DNA of 64,000 nt from Phlebiopsis flavidoalba (GCA_035772785.1 JAOCPU010000047.1:62001-126000), one strand, 5' to 3'. Numbered from the stretch's first letter, positions 11,151 through 24,609 are shown. Numbers and translations are program-made. Notes: generated from the letters alone by a model not told the origin.

Positions 11151-13408
11151 ATGGAACAGCGTTGCTCGAGCATGCTCCCCGCCTTGAGGACCAGGGAAGA
11201 GTCCGTCCGCATCGCGGTGCGCGCGCTGGGCGACAGGGGGGGGGGGGTGCGTCAAACAGCGCCATGCACGCCTCGCCGACGACGTGTGAGTGCCCACACA
11301 TCCCCTGGTCAGCCCTGAAGGACTCATAAAGACTGTCCAAGAAAGCGTTCCAGACCACCACCCGCGTTGTCCGTCACGTCCAGGTCCAGCTTCTCCGTCG
11401 CTACCTGATGAAGATTCACCGGACTTTGTCTCCCGCGTGTCAACCCTCCCTCTCGTCAACAGCGCACTCAGAGCCTCTCAATTGAACAGAGCAAAGCGAG
11501 CTCAAGGGTTGTGAAGGTGCGCATATATTCTCTGTGTGTATCCTTCGGTAACCTCAACCCCCACTAGTATGGTGCAGAAATGATGGAGTCCTCCATGAAG
11601 ACTATCTCACGGCCGGTTATCGACCGGCTTTTCCCGTGAACTCGCTCGATGAGTTTGCGTGCAGACAACTCGACAAGCTTGACAGCTATCGCCGCGCCAG
11701 TCGCCAGAAAGGGAGCCATTGCAAGACATCATCCCCGACCGCTCCTGGACATCGGCACTTCGCGATATGTCCCATCGCCCGAGGTAGACGGAGGGAAGGT
11801 TCGTCGGAAAGGCTACACGACAGAGATGTTAGCATGGGCCGAAACGATGGTGCGCAATGTCGGATCCCTTCCCACGGATACCCTGTTGACAAACGCGACC
11901 ACAGATCACAAGATGACCACCATTCCCGAATCACATAGTCGTACCCCCACTCCCAGACAAGAACGAAAACCCTTCGATAAATGGGGAACAGCAACAGGTC
12001 GTACAACGAAGCCGATGGCAGACCGTACTGCTGAAGCTGGCGGTATCAGCGCTGCTATAAGCGAAGAGAGTATGCGTCGACTGAAGTATTGTCACTCAGT
12101 GGTTACAAGTACGTCTGGACTTCATTTCAAAATGTCACAGCGGGCTCATAGTATCTCCAGTATGCTACAGCGCACATTGATGCTCAGATCCTTGTTCTGC
12201 GTGAACTGATCAACTCTCTGCAAAGCAATTCGTCATCTTCCACCGCCCTCACACCTCTCGCCGAGCAAACACCTGCAAACACTTACTTCCATTCGCCGAG
12301 ACGTAGTTGATACCATTCGACAGGTCGTCGACGTCGTCTCGAAATACGCCAGGCGGAGCACTTCCAGAACCGGCACGTACCCGGGTCCGCACCTTCATAC
12401 TGTGTTTTGCCTCAACGCTGGGCTCATGCTGCGGCGGGAACAATTGGTCCAAATGCCAATGCGCCCGTGCATTCAAATGGCACTGCTCCAAACGGCGCGG
12501 AAGGGAAGAAAGACGGCGGTGGAGGCCATGGTAGAGGACGAGGAAGAGCAGAGCCGCGGCGCCGTACACCTATGGTCCCGGTGAGGCTGGACCATCTCCT
12601 AGGTCGAGACCTGCTTCGAGAGCAACCTCTCCTTCGTCTCATCGTATACACCACGCGCATGGCCGACAAACCGCAGGTGCGGTGCCTACGGCGGGTACAG
12701 CTCAGCAGGCTGCGCAAAAGATACTGGCACTCGCCACGGAGAGCTTGGATATGCTGCGAGCTGTGACCGGTGTATTCAAAGAGAGCCTGGACAAAGCTGA
12801 TGCGTAAGTCCGCGTTATCTTGCACTAGGCATGCCAATGTACTAATACGACAATTGTAGTTGGGTGGAGCGGCTCCGTGTCGTAGGCATCCAGAGGCAAT
12901 CCTCGAATGCAGCATCGTCTTCGCCTCCCCCACACTTCCTCCGCCATCCAGCCTCACCCTTGCCCAGCCCCATTCACTCGACAGCTACCGCGACCCTCTA
13001 CCACCCATCCAATCGACTCCTGGATCCAGCCGCGCACATTCACCTGTACCTTCCTTCGCACAACTCCAGCTCCCGCCGCTTGACCCCGCGCTCATCGCCG
13101 CCTCGGGCTATGCCAACCGCCACGCGCACCAGCGCGGACATCGGCATGATTCGTACGGCCGGCCGCTGCACGATCCCGCAAAAGACTTTGACGCGCTCAC
13201 GCTGAGCTCGGGGTCCGGGTCAGCCGCATCGAGCATGCCTCCGTCTCGGTTCTCGACACCGCGGATCCCGTCGATGGGTTTACCTCCAGACGGAGAGGGA
13301 GGCGGCGGCGGGCACTCCATGTACGGAGACGAGATCCGGAGGCCTGTGTCGAGCGAAAGGGAAATCAAGAGCGAGGATGGATTGAAGAGGATGGAGGTCG
13401 ATGCGTGA
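11151..13408 (+). CDS. opi1: Opi1-type transcriptional repressor of phospholipid synthesis (frame-disrupted)
   Basis: Opi1 family. In yeast Opi1 represses inositol/choline-responsive genes and is held at the ER when phosphatidic acid is high (family knowledge). The ATG at 11151 opens a frame reading EESVRIAVRALGD, a conserved N-terminal motif. Then follow FVSRVSTLPLVNSALRA (11427-11478), MMESSMKTISRPVIDRL (11580-11630), NSLDEFACRQLDKL (11637-11680), AISEESMRRLKYC (12055-12095), HIDAQILVLRELINSLQ (12172-12222), the core VVSKYAGGALPEPAR (12331-12380), and ESLDMLRAVTGVFKESLDKA (12744-12803). A clean 56-bp intron (12804-12859) joins A to WVERLRVVGIQRQ. The tail is Ser/Pro-rich and ends MEVDA with TGA at 13406-13408. 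Another intron probably lies near 11516-11566. Frames shift between motifs several times. The family call is very firm. Confidence 0.9.
12804..12859 (+). other. Spliceosomal intron in opi1 (56 nt)
   Basis: Donor GTAAGT at 12804-12809, branch-point-like TACTAAT near 12839-12845, acceptor TAG at 12857-12859. Removing it joins ...KADA to WVERLRVVG..., a continuous conserved Opi1 motif, which confirms the splice sites. Confidence 0.9.
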
Positions 13409-14249
13409 GAATCCATGCATTCGTTGCACAACATTGTGACCTGGAAAGTTTTCTATCTACGATTTTTGTCCTCGCGGGAGTCCATCTTCCGTCGCATCCA
13501 TCGCTTACGGTCCATCTTTATCTTACTAGCGCGATTATACTTCTATTTCTATTCCTTTTTCTCTCTATTTATGAACGTTGATCCCGTTGTCCCGTCTTGA
13601 CCTCTATTTACTTTGTGTTTGGTTGTGCACTGGACTTCACTTGATTCTTCTTTCTCCTGCTGTCAACGATCTCTTTCGCATAAGACACGTGTCGTCTCAG
13701 CCTTGTACAAGTTCCTGCTCGTCATTTCTTGACAGCATATATACGTTATACCAAACTATTTGTCCAAACGTGGTGGTGTCTCTTGCGGCCGCCGTCGACC
13801 AAAAACCAACTCAGCATTCCGGATAGGTAGTACTTCAAAGTTGTTATAGCACGGGTGATCATGACGACGCGACTCAGTTGGTTATAACATTGAACACTGA
13901 AGTTACCCAACAATGCGTGCGGGAACTGGGAGACTTTGATTAAATCGATTATCGTCGCATTTTTGAATTTGTCCCTAGTTCATTGCGCATAAGCAATCGT
14001 TACCCTTTAATGGGTATGCCAACCCATTACCAGTCTACCGTCATCACAGTTCTATGAGTCTCAGACTCTCAGTCACGGGTGTATAACGGTGGGATAATAG
14101 CTAGCTCGCAAAGGAAAAAGAGAAAGTAGTAGATTCGCCGACCAATTAACGGACTCATTCATCCTTTAGCTCCGTACTGGTATCATCACTGCCGCAACTT
14201 TCGGGTCAAGATTGTCTTTGACTTCCGCAGCGGCTAGCAGTAGGTCGGT
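13409..14249. other. Intergenic, opi1 3' flank to FunK1-A 3' end
   Basis: The first 200 bp are T-rich, as expected for a 3' UTR. No motif-bearing frame is present. The two flanking genes converge here. Confidence 0.5.
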
Positions 14250-17050
14250 TCATGCGTAAACACCAAGATCCAGATTTGCGAACTGATCGTCCACTTTGTC
14301 CAGGGTTAGCGTCGACTCCTCGCCATCGACAACCGCCTTGGATGGCGGCGAGAAAGTAAAAGTGATCGTTAAAGCTAGGCGAGAACGGTCGGGTTGCGGA
14401 GGAATGTGTCATGGGGGTGCTGGACCCTCAGTCACGGTGGCAGTTCCGGGGACGGAAGTGGATGGCCGAGGACAGCAACAGGGTCCGACGTCCTGGTCCA
14501 ATCTTCAAGTGAGATTCGTACCCGCTCGCCAGCAGGCTTCACTTGGATCTGATAGTCCGCTGAACCCCCATTTCCGACGAGGATCGTCAAGTTTCAACGT
14601 GGCGTAATGCATCTTTGCAAGTTGGAACAAACGAGTAAGCAGGACAGCCAGCTTTGATTTTGGGTCCAGGAGTGCGAACCCTGGGTCCCCACTGCGTACC
14701 CAGAGTAGTTGAGGCCAACGGAGAAACCGTCAGTTGTGAGGTGTCTTCCGTAGTAGACGGACTTGACGTGTTCGCTTAACCTTCCAGGTGGCATTATCGA
14801 GTGGCGATGGAAAACGCAGTATGGTAATTGTGAAGACGTGGAGGAAGGAATTCAATGTCGTCAGCGAGCTCATTTGGCTTGCGGGGAAACTCTACCAAGG
14901 TTGCAGACATGTACGGCCAGGTTCCCTACGATGTTTTCAACAAATCAGCAGTTTTCGTAGAATCGTAGCATGTAGGCTCCTTACCGCCCGAGTATGCGAA
15001 CTTACTGCCTGGCCCAACTCGTTCACGTACTTGCACAAGTCCCAGTCGTTAAGGAAAGCCTTTTCGGTCTCAAACGTCGATGAGTATATTAGACATACTG
15101 ACATCACTATGTAGAATCCCGGCCTTTGCATAGGCGTCCCGGTGTCCTACATGATTCAAATTTGAAGTCCGGTCAGCGGGGGCACAAATGCAATCTTGGG
15201 CGGTAATACTCACCCAGTAGCGCTCGATGTAGCGATACAATCAGCTCCCCACCGTGCTTGTAGCTATCCAGCGGCCGTCCAATCTCCTTCACACACCAGT
15301 CCAACACGATGATGACGCCGTTTCGTTGGTGTGTGTGCACGCCCGTAGGGTAAAACTCTGAGTCAAAGTCTCCTGGGTACCAGATGATTCCGGGACGTCA
15401 CCCCCCGAAACCAGTGTGGCCACAAATCATTGACTTCTTTCTCCATAAGCTTCTGGTATACCTCCGTCTCTGGGTGCACTCCGTGTTCGTCGGCGTACCA
15501 ATAATCTTTCAGGAACACACTTCGCCTTTGGTCCAGATCGTACGCCACAAATCTTTGCCTCCTCGTCCAATGAGTGATCGACTGCCGTGATGATGTTTAC
15601 CGATGAGGAATGCACGCGATCGACACGCGCTGTTCACAGATTTGGCGGTTGAAAATAGCTGGCTCTGCTTCCCTGTAACTTCGGGCGTTTTCGTTGCATG
15701 ATATTGGTGATCGCGAGACACGAGCGCTCCCGACGCGGCATGGTACACGGTAACCTTTTGTCGGTGTCAGTCAAATTTGGCAACAGCAAGAGCTCAACAA
15801 AGTAGAACGCACCTTCTGGACTTGGGAAGAAGGTCTCGCTTTTTCAAGGGGCCTGTCCACGTAGTCGCGAAGAATGTACCGTGAGCAAGAGAGTCGCGGT
15901 ATCGCCCTGAGTATCTTCACTTCACGTCGTCAAGAAGCCAAGGTTAACCGCTTAGGATCATATCCTTGAAGGGCACGGTCTTGCCATGGTCTATACGATC
16001 TAGAAGAATCTGAGCAACTTCCTTGGCTCCCTCGATGTAGTCGAAATGGGTGTTGTGAAAGACGAGGGCGCCGGCTCTATCCCAGCGCATGAGGTACGCC
16101 TCACGCCGGACGCGAGGATGACGGCAAAGAAAAAACAGCGCGATGTTGACGAAGAAACGCTTCGGAAACGCACTTGCCAATTCGCGCGCGAGTTTTCCTA
16201 GCTTCGGGGTTATCGGGAAGCGAGAAGGAGCCTTCTGAGTTAACTTGATATGGAATGGATAATGGATCGTTCTCCACAGAGAACGAGCGCAGCAATCCAG
16301 GCCCAAGCAGTGCGAGCTCGATACGGCCGTATGGACTGCAAAGCCTTTAGGTCCGGTTCTCGCACGTTCGCTCCGCCAGGCTATGGTTTGCCGGGATCGT
16401 CTTTAGAAGTCACTTCGTCTGCCCTTTCCGAGAAGCCGTCCTCGCCGAGCTGCCCTTGACTGCCATCTTCAGGTTGCGGAGAGCTTGTTAGGGTGTTCTC
16501 GTCATCCAAGACTGTCTTCCTGGTTTCCTCTCTCGGGCGGCGTAATTGTATTCCAGTCAACCGTCCTCTTTGAAAACGCCATCTTCAGCACGTTTCGCAT
16601 GTTTCGTCTGTTCTCTCGGACACGCACAGATCTGGGGATAAGGCCCCTGCACAACTTTCGGGCTCAGTCGGTCGTACTGGGTGACTCGGATCGTGGTATT
16701 TTCCGCCACACTGCTCGACACAGCGTGTCGATTGTGGCGCACTATGTTTTCAACACCATTGTTAGAGCAGTTTGGAACGCTGGGGAAATATGAGATCACT
16801 TACCAAAGAAGAACAGTCAACATAGTGATCAAGATATTGATATTCTGCGGGAGCGACAATTACGAGGCCACAAACGGGGTCCGACATGCCGAGTGCGGCA
16901 TCGCGCCATGAACGAATTGGTGGCAGACCGGGTAGCGTCCCATTCATCGTTTTTATCATTGATGATCGACCCCACGCAGAATGCATCACGGACCCCTATT
17001 GTGTATCTCCGCTGCTGATATACACAAACTATATTGGACATCAGCTTATT
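14250..17050 (-). CDS. FunK1-type protein kinase, copy A (frame-disrupted)
   Basis: FunK1 is a fungus-specific protein-kinase family, greatly expanded in mushrooms and relatives; substrates are unknown. On the minus strand the landmarks run in order: an N-terminal segment with RVTQYDRL-like and PQIC-like pieces (about 16.6-16.7 kb), ARTAWAW (about 16308-16328), MRWDRAGA (about 16070-16097), VFLKDYWYADEH...HPETEVYQKL (about 15440-15515), the catalytic loop and its downstream motif SxxNILID...FLNDWDLCKY (about 15030-15115; DWD replaces the usual DFG), and a C-terminal KVDDQFANL ending at TGA 14250-14252. Landmarks sit on different frames separated by indels, and the catalytic-loop HRD is not clearly legible. 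The 5' end near 17.05 kb is only an estimate. Copies B and C follow head to tail. Confidence 0.7.
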
Positions 17051-17860
17051 GTCCTGGCTGACTCCAAGCTGTCCGTGCGCGACAGTTTGTCTCTTAGCCG
17101 CAAAGATACGAGATCACCCCGTGCCATAACTATGCAAACTCCGAATGCGTGATTCGTAAGGCGCCTTTCGTACCTTGTTTTAATTGATTTTTGAGGTGTG
17201 CTGGCCCGGGGCCTGCAGACCATGGGAGTGTGTTATAAGCTGCTGAACCCCGTGAATCGCCGTAAACTCAGAGTCAAGGTCCAGAAAAATGAATTCGCGT
17301 GTTAAACAATCTGTCGTTGGCAGCAGTTTGAGTATGTGACATAGAGCCACATTCAGCGTTTAGAACTAGTACGCACGAGGGCTCGAATTGACTGAGGTTG
17401 CACAAGTTGAACTTGGGGGTTAAACACGACTGCTGAAGGAACACACTGGACAAGACACGCCCGGCAAATTCCGGCTTTCGAGCGCCTCCCGCCCATCACA
17501 TGCATCACACTCCGATGTTGACTCCGATCCCGACTGCCACTCACGCTCGCGACAGGTTGCAAAACACTGACCTCAGACCTCAAGCTTCAAGCTTCAAGCC
17601 TCAAGTCTCGCTTCGGCATATACATCTATCTAATCTATCCTGTATGTGTTTGAAAGACAAAGAGTCTAAGACGTGGAGCGCGGCCACATGCAATTAGGGT
17701 TTTTCGCACGTCAGTGGGTCAGCCAACGATCGCCTTGATTGCTGGAGACTGGTCAAACAAACAGATGTAGTACTGCAAAATTACAACACGATGACAACAT
17801 TGGCAACGGCAATAAGTGAATACGAGGTCAAGTCGTAAACACGAGAGATAAGTGCCAACT
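17051..17860. other. Intergenic between FunK1-A and FunK1-B
   Basis: About 0.8 kb with no supported gene. At 17578-17606 a short CTTCAAGC-type motif repeats several times. It should contain the promoter of copy A and the 3' flank of copy B. Confidence 0.4.
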
Positions 17861-20800
17861 TCAAACCTCACTCACTGTCGCTAGAGACCTCTCGGCGTGT
17901 GGGGAAACTATCGGCTTCTTCGTTACCGACCCTGTACTGCTCCTGCCAGACTCCTCGGATGGTCGTTTGTTACTACGTCCACTTGCGACATCGGGAACCA
18001 GGGGAGAAATATATTGGAATTGATCTGGAGTCTTCTCGTCTAGCGTAGATTGGAATTTAGGATCATGGAGGGACGGTGGACATGATGTCCAGGAAGAGAC
18101 GATGAGTGTTGAAGCCTTTCTGCAAATCACCGACGTGCAGGCTTGACTGTGTCGTGACCGCACCTTCACCCCAGTCCTCTTCCAGTTGGTCGAGGTCCAA
18201 CATGGCGTAATGGTCCCTTCCGAGTTCGTATAAGCGAGTAACGTAAGGTGGACAGCATTTAGGACTGCTTTTTTGACTTTGAAATCCGGCTGACCGCTGG
18301 TCATTACGCGAAGCTTTGTTTGAAGCCCAACGCAATATCCATCAGCTGACAGTTCCGAAACCCGAAATACATGATATGGAGGTGACTCTCTAACCGCCCG
18401 GTGGGTGCGCCCACCCGTTTTGCGGAGAGGGTGTGCAGATGGAAGCGCAAGATATTGATGGTAAAAGTGTGTAGGACAAGATTCGATATCGTCGGCGAGT
18501 TCGTTGGGTTTGCGAGGGAATTCAACCAGCGTCGCGGACATGTAAGGCCAGGTTCCCTAGGGTGTGCTCGAAATTTGATATAGATATATGAAAAACATGA
18601 GCAACTACCGACCGAGCATGTCCGGCTGACGTTATGGTTGAGTTCCACACTTGTACTTGCATAGGTCCCAGGCGTTGAGAAAGGCCTTTCCGTAGCAGCA
18701 ATCGATGAGGATATTGCTCGAGCTGATGTCCCGGTGCAGAATTTCCGCCTTCTCTCCATGCGTCACGATGTGCTGTACATCTCGATCAGCTACGACCAAA
18801 AGAGTTTTATAATAAACCGAGCAATGATACCTAATAGTGGGCGTCGTAGAGGGCTTGGATCAGCTCGGTCGACCATATGCTTGTAGCACTCCCAAGGGCT
18901 GGCCAAATTTCCGCAACTACGAGTCGATGATGCCGCCGTGTCGCTCATCCGGCCTCGGGGCTCCACTCAGTGAGATGCTCCTGGGTCAGGGTTTCCTCGA
19001 CCAGCCCGACGAGAATCTGCAACATCCGCGCCCCCCGCAAGTCAGCGTGGCGAACGTTCGCGGACTGTCGCTCTTGAAAGTTTCCGATACAGCTTCTGTT
19101 TCGCGGGTGGACTTCTGCGGGGGGATGGACAGCATATCCAGTCATTATCCTTCAAGAAACACGCTCCCGCTTCTGTGCTCTATATGTCGTACCGGCACGA
19201 AACCCCTTTACCTCCAGGAACCAGTCAGTGAACGTGAACCATGATGATGTCTCCCGATGAGAAATGCGTGAGGCTGCCTCGTTGGGGGTCAAGGGGCTAG
19301 GGTTGATGCCTGACTGAGGCTAGACAGCGCGACCCGCTGTTCCGACTGGCCTGCATTTGCGTCGTACCTCTCTTTCGTTGTCTGAATGCTGGTTGTGGTC
19401 TCAGAGGGGGTGGAGCACGTAACCATGTGGACGCATCAGGTGTCAGCAATGCCTCCTGAGTATGACTCGAGACCGACCTGTACTGGATAGGATAGAGCTT
19501 GGTGTTTGCGAGAGATCATCTGGTGTAGCACACCGAGTCCGCGAAGGTACAGGTGGAATCCCGAGGAAGGGAGTCATAGTGTTCCTGTCAAAGCCTTCAC
19601 CCTTCGTCGTCAGACGCCAAGCGTTACGGTGGGATCGTATCCTGGAAGGGAAGGGTCTGCCGTGGGCGATCCGATAGAAGAACCTGAACAATTTGCCGCC
19701 GGTTCTTCGAATTGTAGTGTGCGAACGGCGTTGTTTGACGAGAACTCCTGTGCGATCCCAGCGCATGAGATATGCGTACGACTCTTTTGACTAGAACAGC
19801 GCAAAAGAAGAATTTGCGATGTTGGCGTAGTAGAGCTTCGGCGGCTACCTTATTGGCGATTTTGTACGCACGGGTTTCCTTAGGCGGACTTGATGTTGAT
19901 GAGGAGAAGCTTGCCGTCCTTGTCGATTGTGTACGGAGCCCATGGCTTCTGGTGCTTGACCTCGACGAGCGCGGTCATTTCCAAGCCCAGGCGGTACGAG
20001 CTTGAAACGGCTTTCTAATTTCAGTAGCTTGCGCTTCAGCAAAATTCTCGCAAGGAGAGTCTTCAATATGATCCGAAGTCAGTGGCGGGGTGGAGTCGTC
20101 GCTAGGTATCGTTCCGCCGTCGCCGTCCAAACCAGTCGCAGTAGGGATGCCCCCGTGGGCAGCTTTTCCGCTGCCTCTGAGACACTTGAATTGGAGGTAT
20201 GGTGTACGCTGCGCTCGCAAGGACGGGTCTGCTCATATACATACAAATATCGGGCTTCATCTCTGGGTCGCTTCCGGGTTCTGGATGAAGCCGGTGGTCA
20301 AAACTGTGTAATTGTCGCCGCAGAGCTTGAGTAAGTTATTGACAGCTGTACACTTTATCAAGTAAACATCAGTAAAGCGTACACATATCTTCAGTGTTGC
20401 GAGTAACGTACGAGAGGTTCGTAATAGTCATGTTCTTGTGTACCATTGCAAGGAACGCATGCTGAAGAGAAGCCACCAGCATTTTCCAGGATGTCATCGC
20501 GGGTATGGCTGTCCTTGCTATGGTGGCAAACCGCTTTTTGGTCCCATTCGTCGCTGCAGTCGCTGATGAGACACCCACATCGGTTTCCATCTTACCTCTC
20601 CACGTCTTGCTCCTCCCCTTTTGATATGATTGCCTATTGGTGGGTCAAGTTTTTTGGTCCACAAGTGCAGGCTTTGACGTAACGTGACTTGGAGCCTGAG
20701 GTTAATCCGAAATCTCCCGCCCACATTTTTTGTCATGCCATTTTTCGACCCGTGTACATGTGACGACGTGTACTGAAGCGTGCGCGTGACTGACTCGCGG

Positions 20801-20900
20801 GTCGGGGCGCTTCTCTCGAGGCTCGTGTCGGGACCGGCGCGTTCGTACTTAGCTGCTCGTCGAGAGCTCGCTTCGCTCATTGTAGTACATTATCTTGCCA
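17861..20900 (-). CDS. FunK1-type protein kinase, copy B (frame-disrupted)
   Basis: Same collinear landmarks as copy A on the minus strand: N-terminal DEWDQKAVCHHSKDS (about 20510-20560) and YYEPLVRYS (about 20395-20430), ARTAWAW (about 19985-20005), VEVKHQKPWAPYTIDKDGK (about 19905-19965), MRWDRTGV (about 19740-19766), a KDND equivalent of KDYWYA (about 19140-19165), HRD-SSSNILID with FLNAWDLCKY (about 18655-18740), and a long C-terminal frame (18541-17861) that ends ATVSEV. The C-terminal tail is Ser/Lys/Arg-rich (GRSNKRPSEESGRSSTGS). The catalytic segment reads HRDISSSNILID, so the loop aspartate is present. The 5' end is uncertain, between 20.5 and 20.9 kb. Several indels separate the motif blocks. 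Confidence 0.7.
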
Positions 20901-20995
20901 TTATATTTCTTGTGAACAGACTTGTATCTCTACTAATCAGATCGTATGCACCGAACCATTTTTAATTAGGCCTCATCGGACTACATCGAGAGAGC
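20850..20995. repeat. 3' border of duplicated FunK1 block (copy at 32140-32280)
   Basis: The stretch beginning GCTCGTCGAGAGCTCGCTTC and running through a TATTTCTTGTGAACAGACTTG-like part, ATCGTATGCACCGAACCATT and AGGCCTCAT...ACATCGAGAGAG recurs at 32140-32280 with a few substitutions and indels. In both places it lies directly downstream of a FunK1 gene (copy C here, copy D there), so it marks the 3' side of a duplicated segment. Confidence 0.75.
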
Positions 20996-23900
20996 TCGTT
21001 CCATTGACATGAGAAGGCACAGACTTGACTTCTTCGACGCTGAAAACCTGTTGTAATACTGCCTAAGTCCTTCTCGTTGAGACGGCCGTTTGCTTCCGCG
21101 ACTCGTGGTCTGAGTCCTCAGGTGCAAACCAAGGACCCAGGTTCTTGAACTGATCATCGATCTTGTCCCCGTGTGGTGCTCGTAACTTCTTGTCCATGGC
21201 AACATCTTCAACAACGTCCAGGAAAGTGGGAGTGTTTGCTGAACGCACAGCAGAAGTGACCAGCCGGTGGAGGGACGTGTCAATGAGGTAGCTGAGCCTG
21301 CAAGTATCGTGTACCGACAGCAGATCGGGTCGAGCCTCGCGACTCGTCGCGGTCGGAGCTCTGGAATTGGATCCCAATATCTCCGTCGTAATCTGCGACC
21401 TCCTCTCGGTGTCTCCTAGGTACATTCCCCGACGGCGCGCCCCATTTCTGACGCATATCATCAAGGTCCAACGTGGCATAATGTGTCCTCGCGAGCTGAA
21501 ACAAACGAGTAAGCATGGCGGCGCGTTTTGATTTTGGGTTTGCTGAGGGTAAATCCTGGGTGGCCTCCGCACATGAGTTCCAATTTGTCCCAGACCAACA
21601 TCGAAGCCGTCGGGTGTGCGCTCTACTCCGTAGTAATTAGACCTGACATGATTGGTTAAACTTGCCAGGCCGTCGTCAATGAATGGCGGTGGAAACGCAG
21701 GATAGCAATGGTGAACAATGTGGAGGAGGATTCAATGTCGTCAGCAAGTTCGTTGGGCTTGCGGGGAAACTCCACCAATACTGCAGACATAGTATACGGC
21801 CAAGTTCCCTGTTATCCTGTCAATAAAGCTGCATGTCCTGTGTACACAAACACTCACTCACCGAGTCGAGCATGTGACTAGCCCCCAAGTTGAGCTCGTC
21901 CGTTGTACTTGTCACAGATCCCAGTCGTTGAGAAAAGCCTTTCCCGTTTCAAGATCGATGAGTATGTTAGACATACTGACATACCCTGTGGAGAATCCCG
22001 GCCTTGTTCGTACGCATACTCTCCCGGTGTCCTATATACATCATATCGTTAGACATGATCGATTCGATTGATCAATGCAACCATTGGTCAACGTACCAAG
22101 CAGTGCTTCGTGTAAAAACTTTATCAGTTTCCCCCCCACTACTATAGCTCTCTAGCGGCCCGTCCAACATTCTGTACCGACCAGTCGGTGGTGACGTCTC
22201 TTCGCTGGTTTTCTGCCCATCCGGCCCCTCGTAGTATACTCCTGAGAAAGAGTCCTCTTGAGTCAACAGAGGAGTCCGTGACATCACACCCCTGCTAGTA
22301 GTGTGGTCTACGTTTTGGACCTTGTGCTCCATGAGAGCTTCTGGTACACTTCCGTCTCCGGGGTGTACCGTGTCATGGCAGGCATACCAGTAGTCCTTCA
22401 AGAACACGCCTCGCTTTGCGTTCCACGTCATACGCCCACAAACCCTTTGCCTCGTCGGCGCCCGCTAGGTGATCGAGTGCCGTGGTGTGCCTGCCGATAA
22501 GGATAGTCTGAGGTAGACCTGCCGGGATGTGCAGAGTCAGAGGTGCGGTACCAACGTTGGGAGATTGGGACGGACAACACGTTGGCCGTACAAGGAGTAC
22601 GTGTCGGTGGGTCGTTCAACGTCGATTCAGACGGGTCCGGGGTGAGGGGTTCGGACATGTCACCCACACTGTCGTTGGTACTAATGGTCAATAACAATTC
22701 CCTGGAACTAAACAAAGACGCGCCTTATGTATAGGATAAAACACTTTGTCTGCGAGGGCCCTCTGTACATAGCCGTGAAGGTAAGGTTGATTGACGGGGA
22801 GGCTTGTGTAGATAAGACTCAAATGAGTCCACTTCTTGGCTTGAGGCAAGGCAGGCGGCGGGATCGTATCCCTGTAACGAAGGTTCCGCCACAGCAATGC
22901 AGGTAGAGAAACCTGAGCAGCTTTGTGGGTTCCTTACTATAGTCGAAAGGTGTCGTAACGATGACACCTGCGCGATCCCAGCGCATGAGTGTACGCTGTA
23001 CGTGAATTTGACTAAGACAGCACAGTGAAGAAGAATTTACGATGCTGACGTAGAAGAGCTTCGGCCGCTGTACTTGGCGATCTGTGCGCGGGTGCCTCTG
23101 GCATCCTTTGTATCGCCGAGTATGAGCTTCCGCCCTGCGTGACTTTGGTGTAGGAGCAGCGGTGGGGAATGCTTGTTCTGAGACTTCAATAGCATCGTCA
23201 TCCAAGCCCAAGCAGTCCTAGCCTGATGCGGTCGAATGGCGTCCATGGAAACCTTGGATGTTTTTTTGCCCTTTTGGTTTTCGACGGTCCGAGTCTGCAC
23301 GGTGTCAAAGTGATAGGCGGTGGATGCCGGGACCTTATCGTCGGATACAAGCAACAGATCGGGCTTCATCTCTCCGTCATCCCGGATGTTCGGTTTCTTG
23401 GTTGAAACACCGTGATTCGCATAGCGTATTTAGCGCCACAGTCGCTAAAGAGCTGGTTAGCAGTTTTGCACTATCCATTCAAAAAAACCATCAATGCGCC
23501 ATGTCATCACCATGAGACCAGTAGACACGTACTAGAGGGGCGTAGTAGTCCCACTCGTCCATTCCCATCGTACCACGAATGTCGGACGCAAGTCACCAGC
23601 ATCGGCGCAAGGCCCCCAGAGGCACAGGAATAGATCACTGCCGTGAGACAGATAAGGTCCCACTTGGCTGTCGTTGTCCTCGATGACTCCACCCACAGAG
23701 GTACCCATGACTGGCATTTCGTATTGAGATCAACAGCGTGGGCTATGACTGTATCACTTGGGCTCAAGCCTGGCCTCCTTGCGTCGAGACCTTCAGGGCG
23801 TTGGTCGTGGTGTGCACGTGCGGTTCGCGGGGAGTAGAGTAGGCCTGATTCTGAGGCGCAGACTCTGGGAGCAGAGACGGGATGCTAGTTTGAGGTTGCG

Positions 23901-24244
23901 TCAAGTGAATTATTCAGATAGGGCTAGCAATCAGAAATTCCCAAAGGACCCCGTACTGAGGGTGACGAGACAGTTTGCGGATGTTCTCCGACAGGAGATG
24001 TCTCAGAACTGGGTCTTTCTGTCGTAATAATAGTAAGTATTTAAGCGATTTAGAGTGATAGTATTGAAAGGAAACATGTACCAGATTCGTTCCCAGTTGA
24101 AATATGTAGCTTTTGAACGTCAATCGTTGACTCGATCCGAGGAGAGTCACGAGACACGCTCTGAGATTCTATACCGCCCGCGAGAACCTGATAGCGCACT
24201 GGAGGGGTGTTGTGTTGTGGAATCTGGGGCGAGTCTTCAGACAT
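20980..24244 (-). CDS. FunK1-type protein kinase, copy C (frame-disrupted)
   Basis: The start is ATG at 24242-24244, giving MSEDSPQIPQHNTPPVRYQ, a typical Pro-rich FunK1 N terminus. Then: VDLNTKCQSW (about 23700-23735), KPDLLLVSDDK (about 23340-23370), ARTAWAWM (about 23195-23220), LMRWDRAGVIV with FDYSKEPTKLLRF (about 22920-22990), GVFLKDYWYACHDTVHPG (about 22360-22415), DVSMSNILID-like and FLNDWDLC (about 21910-21985), FQLARTHYATLDLDDM (about 21455-21500), and KIDDQFKNLGPWFAPE (about 21110-21165). The 3' end is placed near 20980 by comparison with copy D. Adjacent promoter DNA at 24485-24605 matches DNA upstream of copy D, so the whole gene was duplicated with its flanks. Multiple frame shifts are present. 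Confidence 0.75.
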
Positions 24245-24609
24245 GGTAGAAACTGGTGGCAAGCTGAAGATGAGCACTTACACGAACAGGATTGCCTCAA
24301 TTTATATGTGAACGGGCAGGTGAGATCTGCGATGCGAATTGCCCAAGTCCTCTACACCTGTGGATCGGCGGGGGTTTGACCTCGGGATTAGGACCGGGAG
24401 AGGGCCACGCTGAAGTTGTCACGCTGTCAAAGATGTGAGGAATCAATGCCTGACAACTTCTCAGATGCGTTAGATTGGGTGACGCGCGACTTACAAACGA
24501 AAAGTCCAAAAACAGTAGATTGAGTTTGAGAGCAACCTGGGCTGGCTGGCGCGTCTACGGTGACGCGGTCATGGGTGTTCGGGGTCCGTTTGATTGCGCT
24601 CATATTTGC

